A DNA stretch of 64,000 bases, from NCBI RefSeq assembly GCF_030253575.1, contig NC_080559.1, forward strand, positions 7,840,501-7,904,500, written 5' to 3'. This document shows positions 38,083 through 49,447 of the stretch, one piece after another. The position numbers were made by a program, and so were the translations under genes. The notes below the pieces were generated by a model. That model was not told where the DNA came from. It was given only the letters and a program-made list of their open reading frames with translations, and did no database searches. Every line of letters starts with the position of its first letter. Within the stretch, counting starts at the first letter, position 1. The DNA is from Rhododendron vialii (Eukaryota; Streptophyta; Magnoliopsida; Ericales; Ericaceae).

Positions 38083-41000
38083 ATGGAGTCGAAAAACGGG
38101 CTTTCAGTGGAGGATGAGAGTGGTGTTCTTGAGAAATTGGACTCAAACGAAGAGGAGCATCATGTTGATGAAAGTGAGAAGGTTCTGGATGTAAAAGTCA
38201 CTTCTGAAAATGCATTGAAGGCTGAAGAAGGTCTTGATTCATCTGGACTTGTGGTCAAACCATCAGTTTCTGTTTCAAAAAGTAGAATTTCAAATCCCTT
38301 GAAAAAAGCACCAAACAATGGTAGTTTAAAAGGCAGTAAAGTGGCCAAAGATGGGCCTAATTCGAAAGCCCCAGCTCCACTTGCTTGTAACACAAGGCGG
38401 AGTATTACTCTGAGTCTATCTTTCCCAGCAAGGGGACTTCGTACTGATGTCATGAAGAAGAGCGCTGATGGGCACCCGGTGAAAGCTGATGCTCAAAGTA
38501 CCAGAGTGAATGGGGGGAAGTCTGAGTTTTCATCTTCAAATGGGTCCCGTTCGAATCCAACTAATAGGCGAAATTCCACCGGACCAAACTCAAAGGAAAA
38601 TGATGGTGGGGCTTCCACTCGGCGGACTACTTTAGCATCCCTTCCAAGCACTCAGCAGCCTATAGTAAGATTTTATGTTGATGGCCTTTTTCTGGCCTTT
38701 CTTTTTACTTAATAATCTTTGTTAATGTTTGTTTTGCTTATGTTCATTTGTAACAGTATGGAAAATCTGGTTCTGGAAATGGAGATGTGAAGTTGCCTCA
38801 ATCCGAAGTTCCATTGTGAGTCACACTCAATGAGAATAAGACTTATCAATCTTGTTTTTGGTTAAGAAATTCCTCTGTTATTGCACTATTTTTCTTGAAA
38901 ATTTTGTCTGGAAATAGATATTCTGAAGACACCTTTATTTGTACATGTTTAATTGCTTATAGTCATACAAACCTCGTGTTTCTGCAGGTCACTTGATCAA
39001 GACTCAGAACAAGTTAAAGCTGCATTTGCAACGAAAGAGAATGATGATGCCCGCTCTACTACATCATCGTACTATTCTTCTCTAAGAGTTTATTTTACAG
39101 TCATGCTTACCCCTTTCATAGGATAGGACATATCTTAAATGGTTATCTTTTCATTCATGTTGGTCACGATTTTCTGTATAATCATCAGAAATGCCGCTCC
39201 TGGTGGGCAGCAAAGGAGTAGCGGCTCTGTATTTTCGTTCAAGTTGGACGAACGTGCTGAGAAGAGAAAAGAGGTGAGATAATTAACATCCTTTCATTTG
39301 ATCACCTTTTTTATGGGATTTTTATGCATGGAACATATTAGGAAATTTTGATCTTGTTCATCAGTTCTTTTCAAAGCTAGAGGAGAAAATACATGCAAGG
39401 GAAGCGGAAAAGAGTACCTGGCAAGAAAAATCAAAGGTGGGACTCGCTTAGAGTTTTTTTTTTGGTCTTTTCTTCAGTTCTGATCTTGTTCTTTTTATAC
39501 GAATTCAGTTTCTCTTTCGGATCATATGCAGGAAAGCCAGGAGGCAGAGATAAAACAATTGAGGAAGAGCCTGAAATTTAAAGCTGCACCCTTGCCAAGT
39601 TTCTATAAAGAGCCCCCTCCAAAAGTTGAACTTAGAAAGGTAGACTTTTTGTTCCTTCTTTTTTCTATTCAATAGAACAAAGTTGCTAAAAAGCCCATTC
39701 AACCTGAGCATGGATTTTTTTTCCCCTTGCAAATTGCAGTTTAACGTGACATGTTAGTTGTTGAAATTTACAGTTCTTTTCATAGTTTTCCTTCTGAATT
39801 GGTTATCTGAACTGCCAAAGCAGTGTGTAGGTTCTCAATAGAGTAAACGGGGAGTTGTTTTCTGCTAGAGTCTCTCCCTATGGTTACACTTGAGCAAAAG
39901 ATTACCTCACTTTCTTTATGTTGCTTCTATAACTGATTGCATTGAACCTGCTCCCCTCCCAATTGCAAGACCAAAAAAAAACTGCGGAGAGTAAAAAAAA
40001 AACTCTAAGCGAGTCCCACCTTTGATTTTTCTTGCCAAGTGAGTTTAACTGATTGCATTCATCTATTCCCCATGCCATATTTATAATTTTGAACTTGTGG
40101 GTGGGATGCATGTGCACGTGTATTATGGAAGTTAGTGATTTAGGCTGAACCCTTACAACTTACAAGTCGCAGTGTTCAAGCTTCAAAGTGTAAGATTTTT
40201 CAAGAACATATTTTCATTGAGTTCACTAGTTCAGTAAGGACTTTCTCATGTTTGTCTGGAGTAACTTGCTAATACATGAGTCGTTGTGCAATATTACACT
40301 TTTTGCTTATTGTTTATTACATGGAGAGGCCTATATCTATGATGACAGGAGTTGGAGGTGAGAGACTTCTGGCAACTCCTCCGCAGTTCTAGAGCAGTAT
40401 ATTGTTTGGCATTTGTCCGATCGTGCAACCTTTTTTTTTTTCCTCAACAAGTGTTACTCTCATGTGATCTGTTCCAAATTAGACCGATCCATGATATTCC
40501 ATCTAAGTCATAAGCTTTCATGGCCAAAAAATAACATCTCATCATTGGTGTAACACTTAGCTTGCCATGGAAATAGATACGGTTGGTTGTAGCACTTCTC
40601 ACTATTAAAGTTTCATGAATGTTTATGGACAGGGTAATTCTATAATAGCTCTTTCTTGTATTAACCAGGAACTGTGTTTTTAACATGGTAGCACCGGAAA
40701 GGTTTTTCATGAGCACTAGAAAAATATCAACTAATTTAATTTGTTTTTGCTCTCTTGCTGATTGGATTGTCTCTGAAATGGAGTCAGAATTTGTCCCTTT
40801 AGTAATTCCTTAACTTTTGTAAGGAAGATCTACAAGTGCCTATACGGCTATACCGCAGCACGTACACAGAATTTAAAAGAAATGCTCTTAGCTGACTCAC
40901 TCTTGTAGATGCATAAAAATACCCGTGTCGGACCCTCAACAGTTGGGTAATGGTATTTGTTATCATATATTGTCCGACATTTTCGTTAAGACACTTGCTT

Positions 41001-42680
41001 TGGAAGCATATTCAACAATTCAACTTTACCGTATAAGTATGCATTTAGTTCTTATATTATGCATGAAATAGCATATGGAACATTGTAAACACTATTTAAA
41101 CTAGTCTTACGATAAATGTATTGATGAATCAACACATTTGACATGGGGAATAGATGAATCTGACTCTTGGACATGTCCACACTTTACCATCAACGAGTTC
41201 CTGTAACAAAAGTTGACTCATATGAAGCCATACTGTATAACATGAGGTCAAGATATATGGCTGAAAAGTTTGAGAAATTGTCCACAGTTTGCCGCTTGCC
41301 TTGTACTTTTACTACCTTATTAAGGTATTTCTTTTGCGTCATAAAATTCTGTGGGAAGGTGGCATCAAATCCAATCCATTGGGTTGAGAGTGTTTTAATC
41401 GATCATGTACTAGGAAGTTGGCTGATTGTTTTTTCTTCGCATTAATGTCTTACAAGTGAGTTTTCTAGGTGTTTGCTTGCAGATTTTGACACTCGCTTGG
41501 TTATAAGATTAACTTAGTTATTGGTCATAAGGACAAGGACTATCTCCCTTGGGCATTAAAGGCTCCAGGATGGTGTTCAATGGCATCTCAGTTCAAACTG
41601 AAGCCAGGATAAATATCTTTACCCTGGTCGACTGGTAATGCTCACAAGTCACAACGTGCAACTCAGGAAAGCAAGGAACTAATTTTGGCTAGGACATTAA
41701 GTATCCTAGTATTAGTTGTCATCTATAGAAGAATTAAGGGACGACAGTCGACACTTGATATCTAGTCGAACTGCATAAGTCAAATAAAATAGCTTTTGAG
41801 CTATATTCGAGATTCTGTAAATAACTTGCTAAAAATCAAACTCATTTTGTAAGTGGGGAAAGTGGGGTGTTGACACTTCATAAAACGTCTAGATATGCTC
41901 TTTCCTTCTTCGAGCATATTCTTGTTAACCACCAACTCATCTAAATCTAAATGTTTGAGCTGACACTATAAGAAGAAGTTTGCAATGAGTAGGTTTCTTT
42001 TACTTTGCTTCCCCTATGTCTAGCACTTCTAAGCCTACATATGTTACTGGATTCAGGTTGAGATTGTCATTCAATCAACTCTCCAAAACACCCATAATTA
42101 ACGGGTACTAACTGGGTGTATGGCTTTTCAAGTACAGTACGAGAAAGCAAGTAAGCCAGTGCTTGAGGCTCCTGGCCACTGCATGGTTTGGGGTCTGGAG
42201 ATGTTGGCCAACCATATTGTTTCCTTTTTTTTCTTTTAATTGTGTATGTTGATTTTGTAGATACCGACCACACGTCCAATATCTCCAAAGCTAGGAAGGA
42301 ACAAGGACCTCTCCAGTGCTGCAACAAATGTATCCTCTGAAGGTAACAACCAAGAACAGGCAAAGACACCAAGAGTTATCCGAGCAAAGTCTGATAAGAG
42401 TGTTGCTGCTTCAAAGAAGCCAATAAAGAAGTCTAGGGAGTCTGTTGCCAGTAAAGCGGAAGGAAAGCCAGTCGAGTTAATAAAAGAGACGACTACAAAA
42501 GAAGAAAGGCAAGACCAGAAAACTGGTGTGGGAGAAGTGGTGGAAGAAAACCAAAAGCAGTTAGTGAATTCTGGTGATTTTAAAGACAGGACAGAAATGG
42601 ACGCCGACAAACATAATGGTCCTGGTATGGTTTTATCGGGTCCGGAGATCCAGCCCGCCGAAGTTGCCGTTGGAGGTTGA
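38083..42680 (+). CDS. WDL: WVD2-like microtubule-associated protein (TPX2_C domain)
   Basis: Seven exons: 38083-38664, 38757-38815, 38988-39068, 39189-39273, 39365-39436, 39532-39639, 42261-42680 (468 codons plus stop), all GT/AG and in frame. The N-terminal half is Ser/Asn/Lys-rich and disordered. The TPX2_C/KLEEK domain spans about 255-345: [20 protein letters not shown], then [20 protein letters not shown], then the family hallmark [20 protein letters not shown] followed by SPKLGR. The C-terminal third is charged and low in complexity. WVD2/WDL proteins bind and bundle cortical microtubules and affect anisotropic cell growth. Intron 6 is 2.6 kb and contains an inverted copy of the exon 5 splice junction (39993-40036). 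The ATG at 38083 is the first in frame. WDL4 is the nearest guess among paralogues, but this is not secure. Confidence 0.93.
39993..40036 (-). repeat. Exact 44-nt inverted copy of WVD2-like exon 5 end and intron 5 donor
   Basis: These bases are the exact reverse complement of 39420-39463, which hold the last 17 bases of exon 5, the 5' splice site GTGGGA and the following 10-T tract. The copy is in intron 6, so both lie in the same pre-mRNA and can pair. Confidence 0.9.
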
Positions 42681-43968
42681 ATGCAGGAGTGTTCTAAAAC
42701 TTGTGTTTATAAGTTTTGAAAGTCTTTTCAGGTTCCATTTGTGTTCTGTTGTGAATAGTGTGTGACTTTTGAAAAGATATATGAACTGGTATCCACATGT
42801 TAATATGAATGATGTTTGTCATTGTTTTATTTTGATCACCAGAACTATGAGGCTGTGGTGAAAGACTGGTATCATTCTTTAGTCTATTTCGTGTCTTGTG
42901 AATTACTGTTCTTTAATACTTAATAAAATAAAATTGTTTGGTTGAGTCATTTTTCTTCTTATTTCCAGGGGATGGAATACTGTTCAGATGTTTTCTATGT
43001 TTCTACTTTATGTGATGCTAAATACTTGCAAGTTTTTTTTCCCCGAGTACATGCAAGAAACCCAATCTAACCGACCCTAGTCGATGATGCAAAAAAATAG
43101 ACCACATGGTTCACCAATTCCTGATCTTTGACCAGAGTATGTCTTCAAGTTTGGGCTGTAAAACAAATCAAATTACCGGTTTGCTAAAAGCTCGAATCGT
43201 GACAATAAAAACTATACTTCCAAAACATTTTGAGATTTGACCATGTGAGATCCGCCCTCCCACCCCAAGAACTACGTCTAATACTATATTACATTTCTTG
43301 AAGAGTTTCAACCTAAAACCATTTAATAATAGGTGAAGTAGGATTTAGATTATGAATATTAACCAAGCCTTGATGGATTAGGTGAGAGTGATAGAGTATA
43401 AAGTCTAGCGGTCGAAGAAATACCATCAGACCGTCTCTTACGAAAATGACAAAAGAAAACTCATGAAGATCCTCCCTTATTTGAGGTTAACTTAAATCCT
43501 CGTATGATTGCTTACGTGACCCAAAATGAGATTCAACATGATTCATATTCAATGATATGTATTATTCATATTATAAATCCTAGTTGAATTAATGTCAAAT
43601 AGCAATAGAGAAAGTCATATTGATTGTAAATTGATAAAGGCTTGGTCGAAATTCTAGTTGTCACAAGAAAAATATCTTAGTATTTATTCCTCTTGGGCCA
43701 TGTATGATTCCTTCGGAGGAATGCGATGTCTGATCTACTTGAATTTTCGCATGAGTGACAAATGCACTGCGACGTAAAACAAGCGAATCGGATCAACAAA
43801 TCGGATCTCGCAATGGATGGTAATTTAATAATTTTATACTATCACCTACGGTATCGTAAGAGAAGATGACTTTTTATCCGAGTCAACTAACTAAAGCAAG
43901 GCGCTACCCTACCTTCTCACTAGAGTTTGGTAAACCAGTACAATTTTTCTATGCAAGCAGGGTGGTAT
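42681..43968. other. WVD2-like 3' region and intergenic DNA
   Basis: AATAAAATAAAATTG at about 42922 is a possible polyadenylation region. From 43080 to 43968 no gene or clear element is recognised. Confidence 0.4.
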
Positions 43969-44213
43969 ATGAGCCGAGCAGCTCGCAAACTCGGCTCATT
44001 TAGTAAACGAGCGAGCTTGAGTTTTTAGTGAGCTATTCGACAAAAGTTCGGCTCATTAAGGGAGATTCGATTTGATTAAAGATGCTCATTTAGTAGATGA
44101 CTAAGCTCAGTTTGTTAAGGACTCGACTCGTTAAGGCTCAAGCTCATGTTTTCAGCTTATTTAGTAAATGAGCCGAACTCAAACTCGACAAAGCTATGCT
44201 CGTTTACATCCCA
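43969..44213. mobile_element. GAGCCGAGCTCG-rich dispersed element, copy 2
   Basis: Variants of GGCTCATTTAGTAAACGAGC and CTCGGCTCATTTAGTAAAT recur on both strands; ends in GCTCGTTTACATCCC, a common end of this plant repeat. Confidence 0.65.
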
Positions 44214-44337
44214 ATAATGCAAGTATGCAGTCCCCTTCAAAAAGAAGAATAAAAGAAACTGAAATGAAGTACCCATTCTGAGTTACAAATGAATTTGGCC
44301 GAGTATGTATGAGAAAGCAAATAATTGTTTCTCTTTT

Positions 44338-44475
44338 TTGATGTTGCATATTCGAATTTCAGGGAGGTCAAACATTTTAAATCTTGAAACTATTGGAGAG
44401 TTCGCGCCGTCGTCAACTTCAGGGCTCCGAAATTAATCCAACGCTCGCAAGCTGGCTCAGACACTCGATCGTAAG
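44338..44475 (+). mobile_element. SINE-like element, 3' part (Au-like), second copy
   Basis: A box B-like ATATTCGAATTTCAGGGAGG is followed by GTCAACTTCAGGGCTCCGAA, ATTAATCCAACGC and GCAAGCTGGCTCAGACACTC, in the same order as 22863-23010 and typical of Au-type SINE bodies. Confidence 0.55.
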
Positions 44476-45504
44476 AAAAATACCCATTTTGAGTTGGGGA
44501 AGTACTATTTAAAACGTGAACTGAAAAACACCGCTTGGTGGTCCAGTCTACCACTCATCAATAATTGAAGGCGACATGCCGTCTGATTTTAGCCAGGCTG
44601 TTTTCACCTGTGTGATCCTCTGGTACTCCCTCTGTCTCTGGAGACAATCCCAAAAATTTCTACAATAGAGAAACAAAGCTGCTATGGAAACCGACGGACA
44701 AGCGGGGTCACGTCTCAAGTTTCGCATGGATGATTCGAGTCATTTAATTTTTAAAAACAAAACTGAGTTGGCCCATAGAAAATCATTTCAATACGATATG
44801 TATAGGTACTCGATCTAATCTTCTATTTTTTGTTCAGATTTCAGGGTTAGATCGAGCACCTACACATATTGGATTGAACTAATTTTTTGAAAGCCTGCTC
44901 GATTTTAAAAAAAAATTATTAAACGGCTCAGATCATCCATGGAGGATCCGAAATGAGTCCCGGGGCCGTCGGTTTCCTTAGCTTTTTCTAGGAGAGAAAA
45001 TAAAAGGCTATCTGTTTTGCAATTTTCTTGTTTTGTGAAGTTAGCAGTTATTGCATTGAAGAATCCAATGCCAATTTTCTCTTTAAAAAAAAAGAGGGTA
45101 GTCCATTTGGGGCACGCAGTTCTATTGCAAGCCATTTTCTTTGGGTAATTTCAAATTTATTCTAAGTGCAAGTGGATTGATAGAAACTGCGTACACCAAT
45201 GTATAATATTTAGTGTGAGTTCACGTTAATATTTTTGTCTTCGGTATACTTTGATTAAAATTCACTTTTCGTAATTTTGTTTAGTTTTTCATCGTGATTT
45301 TTGAAATTAATCGTTTCTCTCAACGGGAGAAATAGAAAAAATAATTAGGTCCCCCACTAGTGGGACGGTGAAATTGACGCCCAAAATTAATTGTGGTGTG
45401 CATAAGTTGGCGGGACCTGAGTTAGGAAGAAACTCACAGCAAGGTCCCTCCATCCACTGTTCGGAAGATAACTTTAATCCAGGTTAACACTCAGGTTGCA
45501 TTTT

Positions 45505-45830
45505 TTGTAAACTTCTAAGTCTGAAACTTATTTTGGTGGTATTTTTTTATTTTTCGTAACTTTTTATTTAGCTTTTCCTTGTAATTCTTAGGGTTAATCG
45601 TTCGTCTCGACGAGACGAATCGGAAAAGTATAAAAATATGAACAAATGTTGAAAAAATTTAAATAAGACAGAACTTTATACAAATAAAACAGCTGTTTGA
45701 TTTTTTTTTTTGTCTCTTGTGAATTTTTTTTTGCTTTTGGTCATAATTTTATACTTTTTAGATTGCTCTTATTAAATAGATGACTAATCTAAAAAATATC
45801 ACACAAATCTAATAAAAATTCAAAAAAAAA
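45505..45830. mobile_element. AT-rich foldback MITE family, copy 3
   Basis: Contains AAGTCTGAAACTTATTTTGG, AGGGTTAATCGTTCGTCTCG and ACGAGACGAATCGGAAAAGT. The left part is the reverse complement of 47735-47855, so this and copy 5 are sister elements in opposite orientation. Confidence 0.75.
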
Positions 45831-46000
45831 ACAAATAAAACACACACAAAAAAAAAAAAAAAGCTTTTACAAGAACTCACCTAGCCTGGTCTATTCCCAA
45901 GTTCCCATGGAGAACTAGTAAAAAGCAAAAAGTCAAACAGAAGGATATCAAATCATTTGTAACCAAGTAGATGCAAAATAAAGTAGTACTTTTTTAACAT

Positions 46001-46117
46001 AAGAGGCCAGCTATGTACGTCTTATAATATTAGACAAAATTAACACGTTCGTCTTTAAGAGGCCAGCTATGTATGTCTTATTATTATTAGAGACAAAATT
46101 AAACACGTCCATCTTGA
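46001..46117 (+). repeat. Tandem pair of a ~58-bp unit
   Basis: AAGAGGCCAGCTATGTAYGT with CTTATWATTA and GACAAAATTAA.CACGT occurs twice in direct succession. Confidence 0.85.
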
Positions 46118-46160
46118 GATGTCATAGTTTTACATGTAGTACTTGAGATGTCTGATGAAT

Positions 46161-46404
46161 AGAGCTGTAAACAGTCGAGCTTCGAAGAGTTCGAGCTCGG
46201 TTCATTTTACTAAACGAGCCAAAAATTTGAATTCGAGTCTTAACGAGTCGAACTTAGTTATTTACTAAACAAATATATTTAATCGAGCTGAACTATATTT
46301 AAAAAACCGAGCTTTTATCCAAGGCTCGTTTAGTAAATGAGCCGAAAACTCGACCTTGAGCTCGGCTCGTTTATTAAATGAGCCGAGCCGAGCCGAACTC
46401 GTTC
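46161..46404. mobile_element. GAGCCGAGCTCG-rich dispersed element, copy 3
   Basis: It starts GAGCTGTAAACAGTCGAGC and ends with GAGCCGAGCCGAGCCGAACTC; inverted TTTAGTAAATGAGCC and GGCTCGTTTATTAAATG units fill the interior. Confidence 0.65.
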
Positions 46405-47094
46405 ATCTTAAAATGGTAAATTGTCGGGAAAAACAAAAACTCCTATATTACAATATTATTCGTTGGGATGGTTTAGTAGCCCGCGAAGCCGAACCCCAAT
46501 CAAAGACAAAATCATCTGCAAACATGTCCACGACAAGGTCCCGTTCCATAATCATTGACGAATGGAAGTATCCATGCGTTGGGGACGAGCAATGCCCTTA
46601 CCCTCGGCCTCCTTGGGGAGGCGACGCAAACTATTGGCAGAGCCCATAGAGAACCCTTTCTTCAGCCTAACTAGCCATAAACAGAAATAGAGACTAGACA
46701 CACGCGGACGAACAGGACTCACGAGAACTAAAAGGAAACTAAACTATAACAACCACAAACAAATGATAAAGCAACCCCGTATAAAGCTGTCAAACACTCT
46801 AAACCAAAGGACGGTCCAGATGTGCCGAGCAGATACCACATGGAATATACCCACCCGGCACCGAAAAACATTGATCACCCGAAACGAAAACCCACCCTTA
46901 ACCTTCTCTGAACCGGAGAGACTGTAATGTTTTTCCAAAGATAGAAGAGTATTTATCGGTTGCAAAATTTATCGGGCTCGGTTATTTTGGTTTTTTCGGG
47001 CTATATACTTTTTAGTTACTAGTAAAATTTAAATGAGGTTTCATTCACTTGAATAATTCATACAGTGCTTTAGTGCCGATAATACTAAAGAAAA
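46405..47094. other. Intergenic stretch with a fragment of the GGTGCCGG MITE
   Basis: At 46811-46868 the motifs GACGGTCCAGATGTGCCGAG, ATACCACATGG and ACCCACCCGGCACCGAAAAA are recognisable as half of a MULE-type MITE; its other half is missing. Nothing else is recognised. Confidence 0.5.
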
Positions 47095-47355
47095 ACTCTC
47101 CATTCTCTTGAACTTAACTTACATTTGGAAGTTGTCCGTATTTAAAAAAAAAATTCGCATTTGTTACTTTTGCGTCAAATTTTTGTGGGCTATTGATTCG
47201 TCTCGTCGAGAGAAATCGGAAAAGTCAATTTTTTTACCTTTACCCAAGTATTTTGAGAAATAATCACTTTTTAGCAAAAAAAAAAAAAAGACAAAATTCA
47301 AATAAGAACAAAACTCCCAAATTTAAGTTAAATTTAAATTGAGTTCAAGAAAACG
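47095..47355. mobile_element. AT-rich foldback MITE family, copy 4
   Basis: The outer part CTTGAACTTAACTTACATTT pairs with AAATTTAAATTGAGTTCAAG at the other end; inside are GATTCGTCTCGTCGAGAGAA and ATCGGAAAAGT. Confidence 0.75.
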
Positions 47356-47504
47356 GGGCCTATATTACATGTAAATATATTGTGGATGTGTTTTGAAACT
47401 AGTGGTTGGCTTCAACCCCTCAAATAGCATTGGAACCGCCCACGCATGTTCCCTTAAATCTTCTAGCCAAAAAAAAAAACACATGGCCTCATTCTTTTAA
47501 ACTT

Positions 47505-47860
47505 ATTATTTTCCTCTTTTTCGTGTATTTTTTAGTCTTTTCCGAATTTTTGTTAGATTTGCGTGATATTTTTTGGATTAATTATTTGTCTCGACGAGAG
47601 ACGAGAGGATTCTAAAAAATATAAAATTATGACTGAAAGCAAAAAAAAAAATCACTAAAGACGAAAAAACAGTACATCAAACAGCTGTCTTATTTGAATT
47701 TTTTCAACATTGGTCCATGTTTTATACTTTTCCGATTCGTCTTGTTGATACGAACGATTAACCCTTAAAATTATGACGAAAAGCTAAACAATAAGTTACG
47801 AAAAATAAAAAATACCAAAATAAGTTTCAGACTTGTAAGTTTACAAGAACGCAACCGAAA
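47505..47860. mobile_element. AT-rich foldback MITE family, copy 5
   Basis: TTGTCTCGACGAGAGACG, ACTTTTCCGATTCGTCTTG and the terminal GTAAGTTTACAAGAACGCAA fit the family; the right part is the inverse of copy 3. Confidence 0.75.
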
Positions 47861-48014
47861 TTGATACACAGAACATAGCTTCAAGGTCTTTATTAATTAC
47901 CAGTTCCGTTATTTTCACTTCAGTATCCGCTACGACTTTAAGCATTTCTATATGCCAGTACCACTAGTTTTTCACAGTTGAAAACAAATGGAACATGAGA
48001 GTAACCCGCAAAAT

Positions 48015-48492
48015 CTATGGAGTCAAACAAATAAATAAACTTTATTCACAAATTTCCGTTTGACAAAAAAAAAAAAATTTCACATCCCAATTTGATTCCA
48101 CGAGCACGGAGCGCACCCGTATATATATCATTTTCCCTTACAAGGCGGTCCCCACTGCGTTTTATAGGGGACTTTTCAGTTTCCACCACGTCAGGGCAAA
48201 TCTTGTGTGAAATTTCATTTTCCTTAATAAAAAACATTTGTAGCAAAATCTATGAAGTCAAAAAATAAATAAATAGTAAATAAATAAACATTCAAATCCC
48301 AGTTTAATTCCACGAGCACGGAGTGCACTCCATACGACTTCACGTCACGGAGGGAGTATTTCATGTGATGGGTATGTATGACTCCCTCTCTCACAAGGCA
48401 GCAGCAGTCCCAAACTGCGTTACATAGGGAGACTTTCACCACGTCACATCGAATCTTGTGAAATGTCATTTTCCCTAATTAATAACATTTTG
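48015..48492 (+). repeat. Diverged two-copy segmental duplication (~230-bp unit)
   Basis: Copy A (48015-48240) and copy B (48245-48492) share AAATAAATAAA, TTCCACGAGCACGGAG, CTGCGTT.YATAGG and TCACCACGTCA..., AATCTTGTG. Copy B carries about 50 extra bases with CACGGAGGGAGTATT, which resembles a transposon end. Confidence 0.8.
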
Positions 48493-48648
48493 GGGCAACC
48501 TTGCTTTACTGATAAACAAGTACTTACAAAAATTGTCAAAAAAAAAAAAAAGCTTTTGCCAAACACCTACAATCGACAATGATATAAAAACCACCAAATG
48601 AATAAAGACCCCGTACCAAACACTCCTATATTGAAACCCCACCTACTT

Positions 48649-48845
48649 TTTTATTCTGAAGGAATAGTCTTAAAGCCACGTCGCTGTATGGACTCAACTG
48701 TACAATCCAAATCTCAAAGGAGGTAGCGCAGCCAGACCAAACACAGCCCCCCACTTACTCGGTGAGGAATCGAACTCTAGACCTTGAAGAATACTTCTTC
48801 TAAAGTCTGGATATCTACCCGAACCACTAAGACAATCTAGATGTG
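48649..48845 (-). mobile_element. tRNA-derived SINE with a 17-bp target-site duplication
   Basis: Read on the minus strand it starts near the box A-like TCTTAGTGGTTCGGGT (48818-48833) and has box B AGAGTTCGATTCC (48766-48778). It ends in AATAAAAA. The flanks TGAAACCCCACCTACTT (48632-48648) and TGAAACACCACCTACTT (48846-48862) form a 17-bp target duplication with one mismatch. The full element is 197 bp. Confidence 0.88.
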
Positions 48846-48862
48846 TGAAACACCACCTACTT

Positions 48863-49447
48863 GGCTGGCTTTAATAACAAATTAAACAATCCCACAACCC
48901 AAACAACCCCTCACCCTCACCACCACAGCTGCTCTGTCTTTTTCCTGATAAATACCACGGAACCAAATTTTTAAGTCAATTTCATGCATACACCAAACAC
49001 ACAATTTTAAAAAACAGAGGAAATTAAATGCTATATTTTGAGGGGAAAAAATTGCAAAGAAGAAGAAAGCACACCAACTGATGATTGAAAGGGGAAGTAT
49101 ATTCTTCACATATAATTCGTGTTTGCATAGAGTGTCGGCGAAACCGGTAAATACATGAAAAAATGATATGTAATTACAGCACTTATTAACAAAATAGGAG
49201 TAACAAACAAAAGCCCTTCTGTTCACTCCAATCTATGGCCAGTGGAATAGCAGATCCCGTCAATATTGAACTGAGAAAAGAAAAGAAAAAAAAAAAATTC
49301 GGTTAGGACACAACGCACCTAAACCGAATTACGAATGAAGATTGCGAAGAAATACGTTTATGTACCCGTACCCTTTTTTACGAAATGTCGAGTTTCATTC
49401 TTCTTTCTTTGGGGATTTTCAAGAAACTAATGAAGAGAACAAAAAAA
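48863..49447. other. Downstream region of the FLA gene
   Basis: Probably the 3' UTR and terminator region of the minus-strand FLA gene in its right part. No other gene is recognised. Confidence 0.4.
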
